Shown here: positions 22,447-32,481 of the stretch, one piece after another | How positions within the stretch are numbered: position 1 is the stretch's first letter | How the letters are laid out: the number at the start of each line of letters is the position of its first letter | DNA from: Volutella citrinella | Lineage: Eukaryota; Ascomycota; Sordariomycetes; Hypocreales; Nectriaceae | Assembly (NCBI GenBank): GCA_034401135.1 | Contig: JAWZSP010000007.1 | Coordinates: forward strand, 620,001-684,000 | Length of the DNA: 64,000 nt | Reading direction: 5' to 3' | Program-made: the position numbers and the translations under genes | The notes under the pieces: model-generated | The model's input: the letters and a program-made list of their open reading frames with translations, nothing else | What the model was told of the DNA's origin: nothing | Database searches by the model: none

Positions 22447-24264
22447 CTAAATAGATTTAATCTTAACCTCCAGAAGAGCACACCTCTTCTCTTCCCGCAC
22501 CACCCTGATGGCCTCCTTAAGAATCTCATCCACCTCGTCGCCCTGGCTAATAATCCGCCACCATGCCCCAGCCGCTCCCTCCGCAATCTTTCCAAACGAG
22601 GGCGACGGAGTGAGGGCTACTTGCAAGTCGTCGCTCAGCCCGGCTTGGCCGCTCAGCTCTCCGTGTAGTCGGAGACATGCGTTCTTCGGAGACGCCCAGC
22701 CGCCATTGTTCCAGATGATGGTCAGGAAGGGCGTCTTGTACTTGTTTGCCATCCAATAGGCGCACGAGGGTACGCCAAAGAGCCATGTGCCGTCTCCCGT
22801 GAAGGCTATGAGCAAGTCATCTCGCCCCTGGGACTGGAGAGCCATGTGAGCTCCCACCGCAGCGCCAGAATACCACCCCAGAGCGCCGCCGCCGCTACCG
22901 ATCAAAGACAAGGGTGTTTCGTGGTGGAGGTGGTCCGCCACGTTTCCGAGGTTGGTTGTGGACTCATTGAGGCCGACTACTGATATGCCAGAACATGCTT
23001 CTCGCAGACGGGCCATTACATATGGGACAGTGACGCTGCCATCCTGGGGAAGTGCCTCGGCGTTCTGAAGCCTCGTCTGCCTCTCCCTGAAACGATCCTG
23101 CAGTCTCGACTTCCTCGCCTCGATCTTGCCGGCAACATCACTCAGGCCACGACGCTGAACGAAGTCGTGGAGCTGTTCCAGCGCAAGACTCGAGTCTGCC
23201 CGCCACCTCTTCTCGCAGGGCAGCGACCAAAGGGTGGTAGCATCTTTCAGCGGATCACTGTCAATGTGGAAAACCCTGGCTGCATTGTTTGGTCGTGACT
23301 GGGCCGGGATCCACGGCACGTCGGCGTCAATCACCAGCACAACGTCCGCCTCGGCCAGCGCTGGGAGCTGGCCGCCACCGTTCCACTGGTGGCCCTGGTG
23401 CAAAAACGATGTGGTGGGGAAGTTGTTGTAAATGGGCGCGTTCTCGTGAACTGGGATAGCCAGCAACTCTGCCAGGGCCTTGAGTGCCTGGAATCCGGCG
23501 GCGGAGCGGCCACAGTAGCTCGTCACGATGAGGGGGTTCTCTGCCTCGGTCAGGGCCTTGGCTAGGTGCTCGAGGCCTCTCTGAGGCATCTCTACAGGCT
23601 CCAAAGCCGAGTTCTTGTCGACAGCTTGAGAAGCCTTGGGGTTGTTTGTAGGGTGTGCCGTTTCAGCCTCGAGGGTCTCGCGGCTGGCAATCAGATATGT
23701 CGGTCCTTTCGGCTCTGTTGTGGCGAATTGAAGAGCTCTAAGTGTGATTTGGACAGCATTATGAGGAGACCTGATTTCATGCTCGTATTTCATGTACTGT
23801 CGCACAATGGCGCGCTGGTCAGGGACGTCTTGGATCCAGTGGATATATCTTGGAGTTGAAGTCAGCAACGTCCAGCTCATCCCTTGCTAGAGGAGGTGGA
23901 CTCACTCATTCCTGCTGCCTACCATCTCGCCCTCCATTGTGACGGGGACAGTGCCAGCAAGGATTATAACGGGAATCCGGCCTTTGCTGACATTGTGAAC
24001 AGCGCCAGCCAGTCCCTGAGTTCCGCATTCAACGTGGACAAGAACTCCAGCAGGCTTCCCCGTCACCTGGGCAAACCCTGACGCTGCCGAGAGCGCATTC
24101 ATCTCATTCGGAGACGTAAAGATGTTGATGTTGTGGCTCTTGCTTGCAAAAGCAGCCAGGAATGCGGGATGGTCGGAGCCCAGGTTCACAAAGAGATGGG
24201 TGATGCCCGCTGCCTCGAGGGCATGCAGAATCGCGGCCGCGCCGCTGATGCGCTGTACAGACAT
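22447..24264 (-). CDS. ThDP-dependent 2-oxoacid decarboxylase-like enzyme (benzoylformate decarboxylase candidate)
   Basis: Predicted 586 residues, complement(join(22447..23848,23906..24264)). Three-domain ThDP enzyme: the Pyr domain has the activating Glu54 in SPNEMNALSAASG, and the PP domain has the ThDP/Mg motif GDGTW (471) to NN (500-501). Compared with bacterial benzoylformate decarboxylase from memory of its motifs, Ser30 in LGSDHPAFL matches Ser26 and His77 in VHVECGTQG matches His70, but the region of His281 reads DADVPWIPAQ with no His. It therefore belongs to the wider acetolactate synthase/decarboxylase family and the reaction is inferred: non-oxidative decarboxylation of an aryl 2-oxoacid to an aldehyde. 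It lies between the hydroxyacid oxidase and the aldehyde dehydrogenase, exactly where such a step is needed. Confidence 0.88.
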
Positions 24265-24428
24265 GGCTGCTAGACCGCTTCAATGAATAACAATGAGCCG
24301 GATACTTGGGATTCAGCAAATACCTGGAGGCACGGGAAGGTAAAGCTTCATCTCAAGACGCCCAGGGTCTTTATGCCGTCTACTTGTGCCGGAACCCATC
24401 CCCCCAGCGGACCCCGCAATGGTTCATC

Positions 24429-24437
24429 CATCCGATG
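24429..24437 (+). promoter_or_regulatory. Cluster element core CATCCGATG
   Basis: Nine-base core identical to the right-hand part of the element at 13919 and 18801. Second site in the decarboxylase/dehydrogenase promoter. Confidence 0.5.
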
Positions 24438-24486
24438 CGTGGGGGCGCGGGGACGCGGGGATGGAGGCGGGGAAGATGGAATCATC

Positions 24487-24499
24487 CATCGGGTGCATG
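24487..24499 (-). promoter_or_regulatory. Cluster element, one mismatch (copy 4)
   Basis: The plus strand reads CATCGGGTGCATG; the reverse complement of the consensus is CATCGGATGCATG. It is 223 bp from the decarboxylase ATG and 169 bp from the dehydrogenase ATG. Confidence 0.5.
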
Positions 24500-24667
24500 C
24501 TTCCTCCACGCCAACGGCTATGTGAATCCGGGGATCCACAGTCTCAGAGTGCCGGGTGTAGCCTCGGAGATAATGGTAGACTGCAACGCCGGGCGGCATC
24601 AGATAAACCTGATGCGTGGTCCTGTTGTATTGTGCCTGGCCCACACGGGATCCAAGACAGTGCAGCC

Positions 24668-26214
24668 ATGTCGTCCCTTTCAGATCCCCAGCTCCTCTTC
24701 ATCAATGGCGAGTACAAGCCCTCCTCCACGAGAGGCACATTCCCCGTCGTCAACCCCATGACGGGGACGCCCATCTACGAAAGCGCAGCCGCCGGCGTTG
24801 AGGATTACGCCCAGGCCATTGACCACGCCCACGCCGGCTTCAAGACGTGGTCGGAGACGCCTCCGTCGACGAGGCGGCTCATTCTTCTCAGGGCTGCGGA
24901 CACCCTCGAGACATATCTTGGCAAGGACGCGCCCGAGATTCTGTCCTCGGAGGTGTCCGCCGTCAAGAGCTGGGTGCAGCTCAACATCAAGGCGACGGCC
25001 ACCATCTTGCGCGACACGGCTGGGCTGGCTACGCACATCAAGGGCGAGATCATCCCAGCTGACCGCCCAGGGACCATGATTCTCGTCGAGAGGTGCCCCG
25101 TCGGCGTCGTGTTTGCCATTAGCCCCTGGAACGCACCGGTAGGTCACCACCTTTGGCTCTTTATACGACCAAGCCCCCTGTTAACGCAGTCAACGTGGAG
25201 GTCAACCTCACAGCCCGCGCAATCGCATGCCCCTTGATCTGCGGCAACACCGTGGTCCTCAAGCCATCTGAGTTCAGCGTAAAGTCCCAGCACCTCGTCG
25301 TGAGAGCCCTTGCCGAGGCTGGACTGCCGCCGGGCTGCCTCAACTTCCTGCCCAGCGCCCCCGGCGACGCCCCAGCCGTCACCGAGTATGCGGTCAAGCA
25401 TCCCAAGGTCCGCCGGGTCAACTTCACGGGCAGTGACCGAGTCGGCCGCATCATCGCCGGCTGGGCCGCAACGTGCTTGAAGCAGTGCGTGCTTGAGCTC
25501 GGCGGCAAGGCCCCGGTGCTGGTGCTAGACGACGCCAACATCGCCGACGCGGTCGAGGCCGTGGTCTTTGGCGCCCTAGCTAACAGCGGCCAGATCTGCA
25601 TGTCGACAGAGCGCGTCATTGTGAGCTCCTCCATCGCAGCCGACTTCAAGGCCGCATTACTCCAGCGTGCCTCAGCTGTCCGCTACGGCAACCACGAGGA
25701 GGACGCTTCCGTGTCCATGTCCGGCCTCTACTCGGCATCCTCGTGCAGCCGCGTGGCAGAACTCGTCAAAACGGCCGTCTCGGAGGGCGCCCAGCTGCTG
25801 GCAGGCGACTGCACGCCCAAGGGCCCCAACAAGACGATACTCGCGCCACACATTCTCGACCAAGTGACCCCGTCAATGTCCGTCTTCCAACGCGAGAGCT
25901 TCGGGCCCATCATCTGCCTGACCGAGGCAGCTTCAGACGACGAGGCCGTTGAGCTTGCCAACAACAGCGAGTTCTCGCTGTGTGCCAGCGTCTTCTCCCA
26001 GGACGTGATGCGGGCTCTTCGTGTGGCCAAGCAAGTGCGCGCCGGGAGCTGTCACGTCAACGGCCCTACAGTCTACATCGAGGCTCCCCTACCGAATGGC
26101 GGCACCGGTGGAAGCAGCGGTTACGGTCGTTTCGGTGGCATGGCGGGCGTAGAAGAGTTCACAGAGCGCAAGATTGTGAGTCTGGCACAGTCGGGCATGA
26201 AGTATATCTTTTGA
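24668..26214 (+). CDS. Aldehyde dehydrogenase, salicylaldehyde/benzaldehyde dehydrogenase-like
   Basis: Predicted 494 residues, join(24668..25138,25201..26214). The 62-bp intron has GTAGGT and an acceptor GTGGAG that keeps phase and rebuilds PWNAPVNLTARAIA; a nearer CAG at 25190 would break the frame. NAD(P)-binding and catalytic marks: FAISPWNAP, LKPSE near 177-181, FTGSDRVG, Glu256 in LELGGKAP and Cys290 in GQICMSTERV. The GQICMSTER form is typical of the salicylaldehyde/vanillin/benzaldehyde dehydrogenase branch, which oxidises aromatic aldehydes to acids. It is divergent from the decarboxylase that would supply the aldehyde and is the right-hand end of the cluster. Confidence 0.92.
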
Positions 26215-26469
26215 GGTGGAAGTCTGCATGTCGTGATTTCGACAATGCAGCGTCGTCGTTTTCTTGTTTCAATAGTATTTAGGAATGAATAGCAATCAGC
26301 CATCTGGAAGCATTGTCTTCTTGATTCTTCCTTCCCATGGTGAGCTCAACGGATTCTCAAAAAACGTGTGTAGTCTCACTGTGATAACGAGCATTGAGAA
26401 CCTGAGATCGTCAGCGCAAGGTATCTTAGACATTAATTTACTTATTAGTACGCATCTCCACATCATCAA

Positions 26470-29400
26470 TCACGGAGTAGGGGGCAGCGGCGGCTCGCTC
26501 AGCGCTCTGCTCATCTCCCGCGGCTTCGTAGCCTCGCCCCCTTGCTTCATGCTGATCCGCCGCTGCGATGCCTCGCGTTGTTCCACCTCTGCATTGACTG
26601 CTGCGCCAACTGCGCGAGCCAGATCCAGCATAAGGTTCCTGCCAGGTCCCTTCCCAGCGTATGCTGCATAATCCACTGCCACGTCGCGCCCGTGTTTCCC
26701 GCAGAGCTCGGCAACGGGAGCCTGGCCCATTGTACCCGCCTCCTCGCCGACCTCGACCTCGGCCAACCGCCGCAAACCACGGACCCCGCGAGCCTTTTCC
26801 CTGCATCTAGAGCACTCCAGTACGGCCTCGATGGTCCGGAAGAGCTGCAGGTTGATCTGGCCCGGGGCGGCAACCCCACGCCCTCGCCAACCGCGCTGGA
26901 CGTGGGCCTTTAGCTTCAGTTCGTGTGCGAGCATGTTAGCAAAGCGCCAATTCCCTGTCTTGAGAGCAGCTTCTAAGGCTGTTCCGCAAAGGATGAGCAT
27001 GTTTTCTGGGTGCAGCTTGAGACATTCCTTCATGATGCGCTTGCAGTCTTCGTCACTCCAGTCATGCTCCATGGCATCGGCGATGCCCGGCAGCAGCTTC
27101 GGGTCGTACCCGCGCCCGTAGCCACCGGCATCAAACCACACTTTCAAATACTTGTTGACGGAAGTCGAGTCGCCGTGCCGGAAGGCGCTGATGAGACATG
27201 CTCTTGTCATGTCGGCTGCCATTTCAGGGTGCCTGCTCGATGAAACATGGCGGTTATTCGTGTAGAAGCTGTGAACGAGTCGGCAGCTGCGGTTGTCAAA
27301 CGACCAGCTGTGCTCGGCGGCGAGGTCCACGATCGATTTTCCCGTAATTGTCCGCATATTGTTGAATCCGTCGAGTCCCATCTTCGTGCTGGCACAGAGA
27401 ATTTCCACTGTGATGTTGAGGTTCTTGACGGCAACAACTGTGGCGAAGACGGCCAGTCTCTGCCGCTCGTCAACATCGTTCTCGTAGCAAGGTCTGACGG
27501 GCTGTACATGTGCTCGGAAGCCATGCTCCAACACGGCCGCGATATCCTCGTGAATCCCACGTCGACGAACCCGCTCAGGGCACGATGCCGCGGTGCACTT
27601 TCCATCAGCGTACTGGACGTCTCGGAAAAGGGGGATGCCTCCAGCTGCCAGCCGCGTAAGAGTATCTATCAACGTGATGTGGTCCATCTGATGGGGCAAG
27701 AGGGTATAGCACTTTCTCGCGCAGTCCACATGCCGGCTTTGCACCATGAAGAAGCTGTACGCCCCGCTCAGGGCCAACAACTGTTTCTGAAAATCCGCCG
27801 AGGAGAGTTCCGTCTGCATACGGGTAAGCTGGTGAGATAACAAGTCCATCACTTTGCATCCCAGTGATGTGACCTGGTCGAAGCCTGCCCAAATCAGAGC
27901 AAATATCAACGACGCCACTAGGGAGGCGTCTTCCAGCAAGGGCCGAATAGATGAGTGCCTTAGGCCCTTATCGGTACTGAAGTGATCGCTAATGTGCAAG
28001 GGAATCGTGGTTCCCCCTGGCACAAGACCGCCTTGGGGCTGCTCGGCGAGATAGACGACCTTTCGACGCCAGTTTTCATCCATCCAGGGCATTTCGAAGA
28101 GAAAGGGCTCCCACAATACCCGACGTCGAAGAATCTGGTCCATGAGTATCTGCCCAAAAACCTGCCAAGCCGGTGAATCGGCAAGCTCCCCAGCGGCGTT
28201 TCGACGGGGAAAGCCCAGAGTTGTTGTGTGTTGGAACCAGTAGCGCGCAGCATATTCCACAAGCGGGTATCTGGCGAGCCGTTGAGTGGTGGGAGCAATC
28301 CTGCGACCAAACCTGATTAGTGGTATATCAGTGCCGGTCTGGTGAGTCGGCTGGCGCGAGATATCAGTGGCCAAAACAGGAGGCGGAATCGGAGTTGCAG
28401 AATGACCGGCCGAGGGACTGACACTAAGTTCGGGGGTGTTTGCCAATTTACTCAGAAAGTTTCCAAAGAAACTGGTGCGTCTCCTAGCCGCTTTCCTCTC
28501 CGTTCGCGCATCAATTGTTGGCTGGCTTGGCGACGGTTGCATCCCTTCCGGCGGCCTCTCTGCCTTGGATCCCAAGCTGATCATCGAATTCGTCTTCTTA
28601 TGACGCGAGTCTTTCAGTTTCATCCCCTCGGGAGTTTCTTTCTCTGGCTGGAGCCCGAATTCGGCTTTGGTGACATCAATATTCAAGAGTGCGAGACATA
28701 TCTCACCCACCACATTATCGACGTCCCAGCGCGTCAGCTCAAGCGTCCTCGGTGAATTCGGTGCGCTGCGCCTAAAAAGGTGCTCTCGACATGTCCTGTG
28801 GCTGAAGTGGACTGTCATATCTGCATCCTCAACATGTAAAAGTCCCTGGGAGTCGCTGATAAGGTTTTCTAGCTGATCTGGCCCAAATGCCGATACAGCA
28901 GGCGTCGAGGTCTCGAGATTTACCGACAGAGCTTGATGCAGCTGGGCGACAGTAAGAGGCTCGCTCACTCCAGCACATATTACTATGCACCCTCGCATAA
29001 TGGCTTTGAAATCTGGCTGCTGCTCCAGTCGACCAATAGCTCGGTCAAGGGCGTCCTTGATATCAAGCGGTATGATCCGTAAAGCAGTTCGAATCTCTTC
29101 ATCCGATTTACCGTAGCAAACATTTTCCATGGCGAGTTGTGCCCATAAGAACCTATCTCGAATTAGCATTCTATTCCACACTTGAGGTTGACCAGGCTTG
29201 AGTCCGTTTACTTACTTCCTTTCGCCCCTGAGAGATATGAAATCAGACACTTGGGTGGCCAGCGAATCGTCTTGGGCCGCAAAATCACCTGAAAACCGCT
29301 TGCTCCTCAAGGTTTCTTCAGCATATTTGCTAATGTCGATTCTCGTCGCCTCGGATGACTCAGTCGTAATGCGATGAACAGACAGGCCATATGCACTCTC

Positions 29401-31118
29401 CACCCGCGGAATGCTTGCGTTGTCGCTCACGAGCAAAAGCTTTAGGGATTTCCAACACTCACGCCTGGAGAAGAAGCCACACACCAACGAGTGCTCCTCC
29501 TTCCTGCAGTTGTCCAGGCCGTCAATGACAACGAAGAAGCTACCGACGGCTCTCAGTGCCTGTCTAAACAGTTCTTGAATGCATTCCGTTTCCCAAAAGT
29601 TATGTTTTGCGCGCTCGAGTGCAGTAATCATTGCCTTCTTGTCGTCGTCTGACATGCTCAACAACGGAGTCGAGCCAAGTAACTGCCAAATTAGTGACCT
29701 AATAATCGTGGCGGCCTCGAGGCTCTCGTTATAGTCGAAGCGGCAGACAAAGAACGCCACTGCCTGGTCGTCTCCAATATTTTGACAGATGTGGTCAATC
29801 ACTCTCGTCCTAACATGACAAATCATGAGCAGCTGGACACAAGCCCATAGTTGAGGGCTTCTTACGCTAATATAGTTTTCCCAGATCCAACTAGTCAAGT
29901 CAGCAAGGCGCTCGAAGCTGTGTCGCAATGCGGCGAGGGGCAATGTCTACCTTTCCCAGTGAGATGGACATTAGAGCGCCCGATATCTCCATTGAATTCT
30001 CGAAATTCATTCAAGTCCAAGACCCAGTCGGTGGTTCCAAGGTGACGCTTATTCCACTCGTGATTAAAAGTCCTGATGTGGTCAAACGAATATAGATCCT
30101 CAAGCAGGTCGCGGTATCTTTTAACTAGGAGGATGTGAGTCAAAGTTTCGCAAGCGCATATTCCTTCTGCCTTACGATAGTCGACTTCCGAAGCCGTTGC
30201 AAGAACTGGCTCCGATGTTTGCCTCCCAAGCCAAGAGTTCTGGGCGGATGGCGTCTCATGTTGGCTCTGAACTGCTTCCAACACTTCTTCATCCGACATC
30301 TCGCCTTGTGGAACTCCTCGCAGTTTGAATGCCCGGATTCTGTCACCCACCACATCCAACCTGGACATGATATCTTGCACGTAGGTTTCCACATCGGCTT
30401 TAAATGCTTCAACCAAAGCGCTGGCCGGCATGGATCTCACTTGAAGCTTGTTAAGCATGAACCGAGAAGAACGTCGCAAACTGGCTCACTTACATGGACG
30501 GCCCATGGCAAAATGGACCTGTTGGCAGCAGGCGAGTACAGATCTGTAGAACCGATAGACCTCATTCTGGAAGACCGTCGACACATTGAAGCGCTGTCGG
30601 TAATCGACGAGGCGCGTGTAGTGAAACTCGAGGCCTCGTATGGCGCGAACGAAGCCCTCAAAAAATGGCGCGAAATGGGCCAAGGTCTATCGGGGGGGCA
30701 GTTAGCAGCCAGAGCACGCAGCGGAAACGAGAGGTTGCGGCCAGGGCACTCATACGTGGAAGGTATACTTGATGTATCCCCAGAACTGATCCATGGGGAC
30801 GAGGGGGAGCCGGCTAGTGGACTCCAGCAGGAAACTCAGCTTGTAGACGCAGCGCAGCAACGGCAGCAGCCTGGGCGCAATGGCCCTTCCATGCGTCTTG
30901 CCATGAAGGCGATCCAGGCCGGCGACGAATCCGATGAGGTTGGCCTCGCGCCAGATTGGTTGGTCAAAGGTCTCGAGGCCGCGCCGCCGCCACGCTTCCC
31001 CCAGCTCCTCGCGCACGTTGTGGAGGGCGCTGGCGAGGTCTTCGCCCGCATTGCTGGAGGGCTGCGGGAGGGTAAGCTTGCGGCGGTACTGGTCTGGGCT
31101 GGGCTGGTCGGCGCTCAT
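26470..31118 (-). CDS. NACHT-domain STAND NTPase (fungal NLR-like protein)
   Basis: Predicted 1448 residues in six exons, complement(join(26470..29152,29216..29809,29866..29890,29951..30439,30494..30686,30756..31118)), all in phase. The N-terminal 200 residues, around FWGYIKYTFH, resemble the DUF7708-type region common before fungal NACHT domains. Walker A is GKVGSGKT (347-354), rebuilt only through a 25-base microexon; Walker B is FFVVIDGLD (448-456), and the module continues to FLWAQLAMENV. The long C-terminal half shows no clear ankyrin, WD40 or TPR repeats. Family proteins act in heterokaryon incompatibility and innate sensing by nucleotide-driven oligomerisation; the trigger here is unknown. 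ATG at 31118 is the first ATG in frame. It is convergent with the aldehyde dehydrogenase (255 bp between stops), so it is probably not part of the pathway. Confidence 0.85.
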
Positions 31119-32481
31119 GGTTTGGGTGGCTGTCGTCAACTCATTCTTGCCTTTGGAGGCGGTTGTGTCATCCCATCGACTGTGTGGGGGCCGTGGCGCT
31201 GTGCTGTTTTTATCAGGCAGGCTGTTGCGCCAAGTGCTGAGGTGGTCTTGGCTCCTGCCATAGTCCGCCTTGCTGCCTAAAACCTGTATTTGAGCATCGC
31301 ATGACGCAACCAAAGCCAGTGGCCAATTTATAGAGTATCATGACAAGCCTAACAATTGACGCATGAACCACTAACGAGAACTGTGTTCTTTTCTGAGCTT
31401 GGCTTAATGGGTGTAGGATACATCATATGGGTTCAATCTGCTCTACACTGATTGACTCGTAAGGCTGACTACCCTACAGAGTCTCATCAAGCATCATGAC
31501 CAAGTAGATGATGCGTTCTTGGAGTCGCAAGTTTGACAACAAACTTTGATTCGTCTTCTGGTCAAATTCCAACAATCTCGATTAGAAATAAACATCAAAT
31601 TGGGCGCTAGTGTGTCGTGTTCAGCTGTTAGCAAACCTGATCAGCGAACAGGCGAACCATCCCGTGCAAAACACCAAACCCAACCATCAGCCCAACGATC
31701 ACAACATGCCAGCCTCAAGCTTACTCAATCGCATGATCAAAGGTCTCCTGCATAACCCTGATACATTTCCCACCTGCCCATGGCCCAAATGCAGCCCAAA
31801 CACTTGCCGCACATCGGAGCCGAGGCACTTCCGCATCAGCCGCATGAGCCGCCCGAGCCACTGGAGCTCCCGCGGCCCGCAATACCCGAGAGCACTGGCA
31901 ACGTATGACACGGGATTACCGGATTCTCTCGACGAAAATTGCAGCAGGATGCACACGGGCTTGCTCGACCGCGCATGGGAACATCCGTGCCAGCTGTCCT
32001 CGGGATTTTGGCATGTCCCAAGGGGTCGCACGCATCTTGAAGATGAGAGCGCCACACGCGTGAGCCACACATCGACAGGCGACCCACCTCATGTCTAGCA
32101 TCAATCATAGAGCAACTCAGGAACGTAGAAGAATAGTGTCAAATAATAGTAGCAAAATCTGCTCCTTGAATGTATAGTCGATACGCGACAAAAGCTGCAT
32201 GCATCATCCCAAACACTATCAATACATTGGTTATCCTGTACGCCAAATATCGGTCCTAGCCACTCCCGTTTTTGGTATGAGCTACAACCCGTTTCCTCTC
32301 TCGTCTGCTGTCCTGTTCCCTGTTCCCGTCTCATCTAAGGGTGTTGGGGGGCGGTCGCCGCTCATAGTTCGTTACAGCGTCGTCAAAACAAGTAAAAAAA
32401 GCAAAGCAGGCCTTTTGATCGTCTTTCCCATCCATCCATCCAGTTGGGAGGGTAGGAGATGAAGGAAAAAAGAGACTGCCC
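31119..32481. other. Intergenic: NACHT promoter and fumarate-reductase 3' region
   Basis: About 1.36 kb. The left part is the NACHT gene promoter and the right part the trailer of the fumarate reductase gene. Short open frames on both strands show no domain. Confidence 0.5.

Larger units (their letters stand above)
24265..24667. promoter_or_regulatory. Bidirectional promoter, ThDP enzyme / aldehyde dehydrogenase
   Basis: A 403-bp divergent region with CATCCGATG at 24429-24437 and a one-mismatch inverted copy of the cluster element at 24487-24499. The segment 24436-24477 is strongly G-rich (repeated GGGG blocks). Confidence 0.6.

Noticed and set aside
25190..25192. CAG acceptor at the start of ALDH exon 2
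   Set aside because: Using it puts exon 2 out of phase; the acceptor at 25199-25200 restores the conserved ALDH sequence.
26470..31118. NACHT protein as regulator of the catabolic cluster
   Set aside because: It is convergent with the last cluster gene, and I saw no copy of the cluster element in its promoter.
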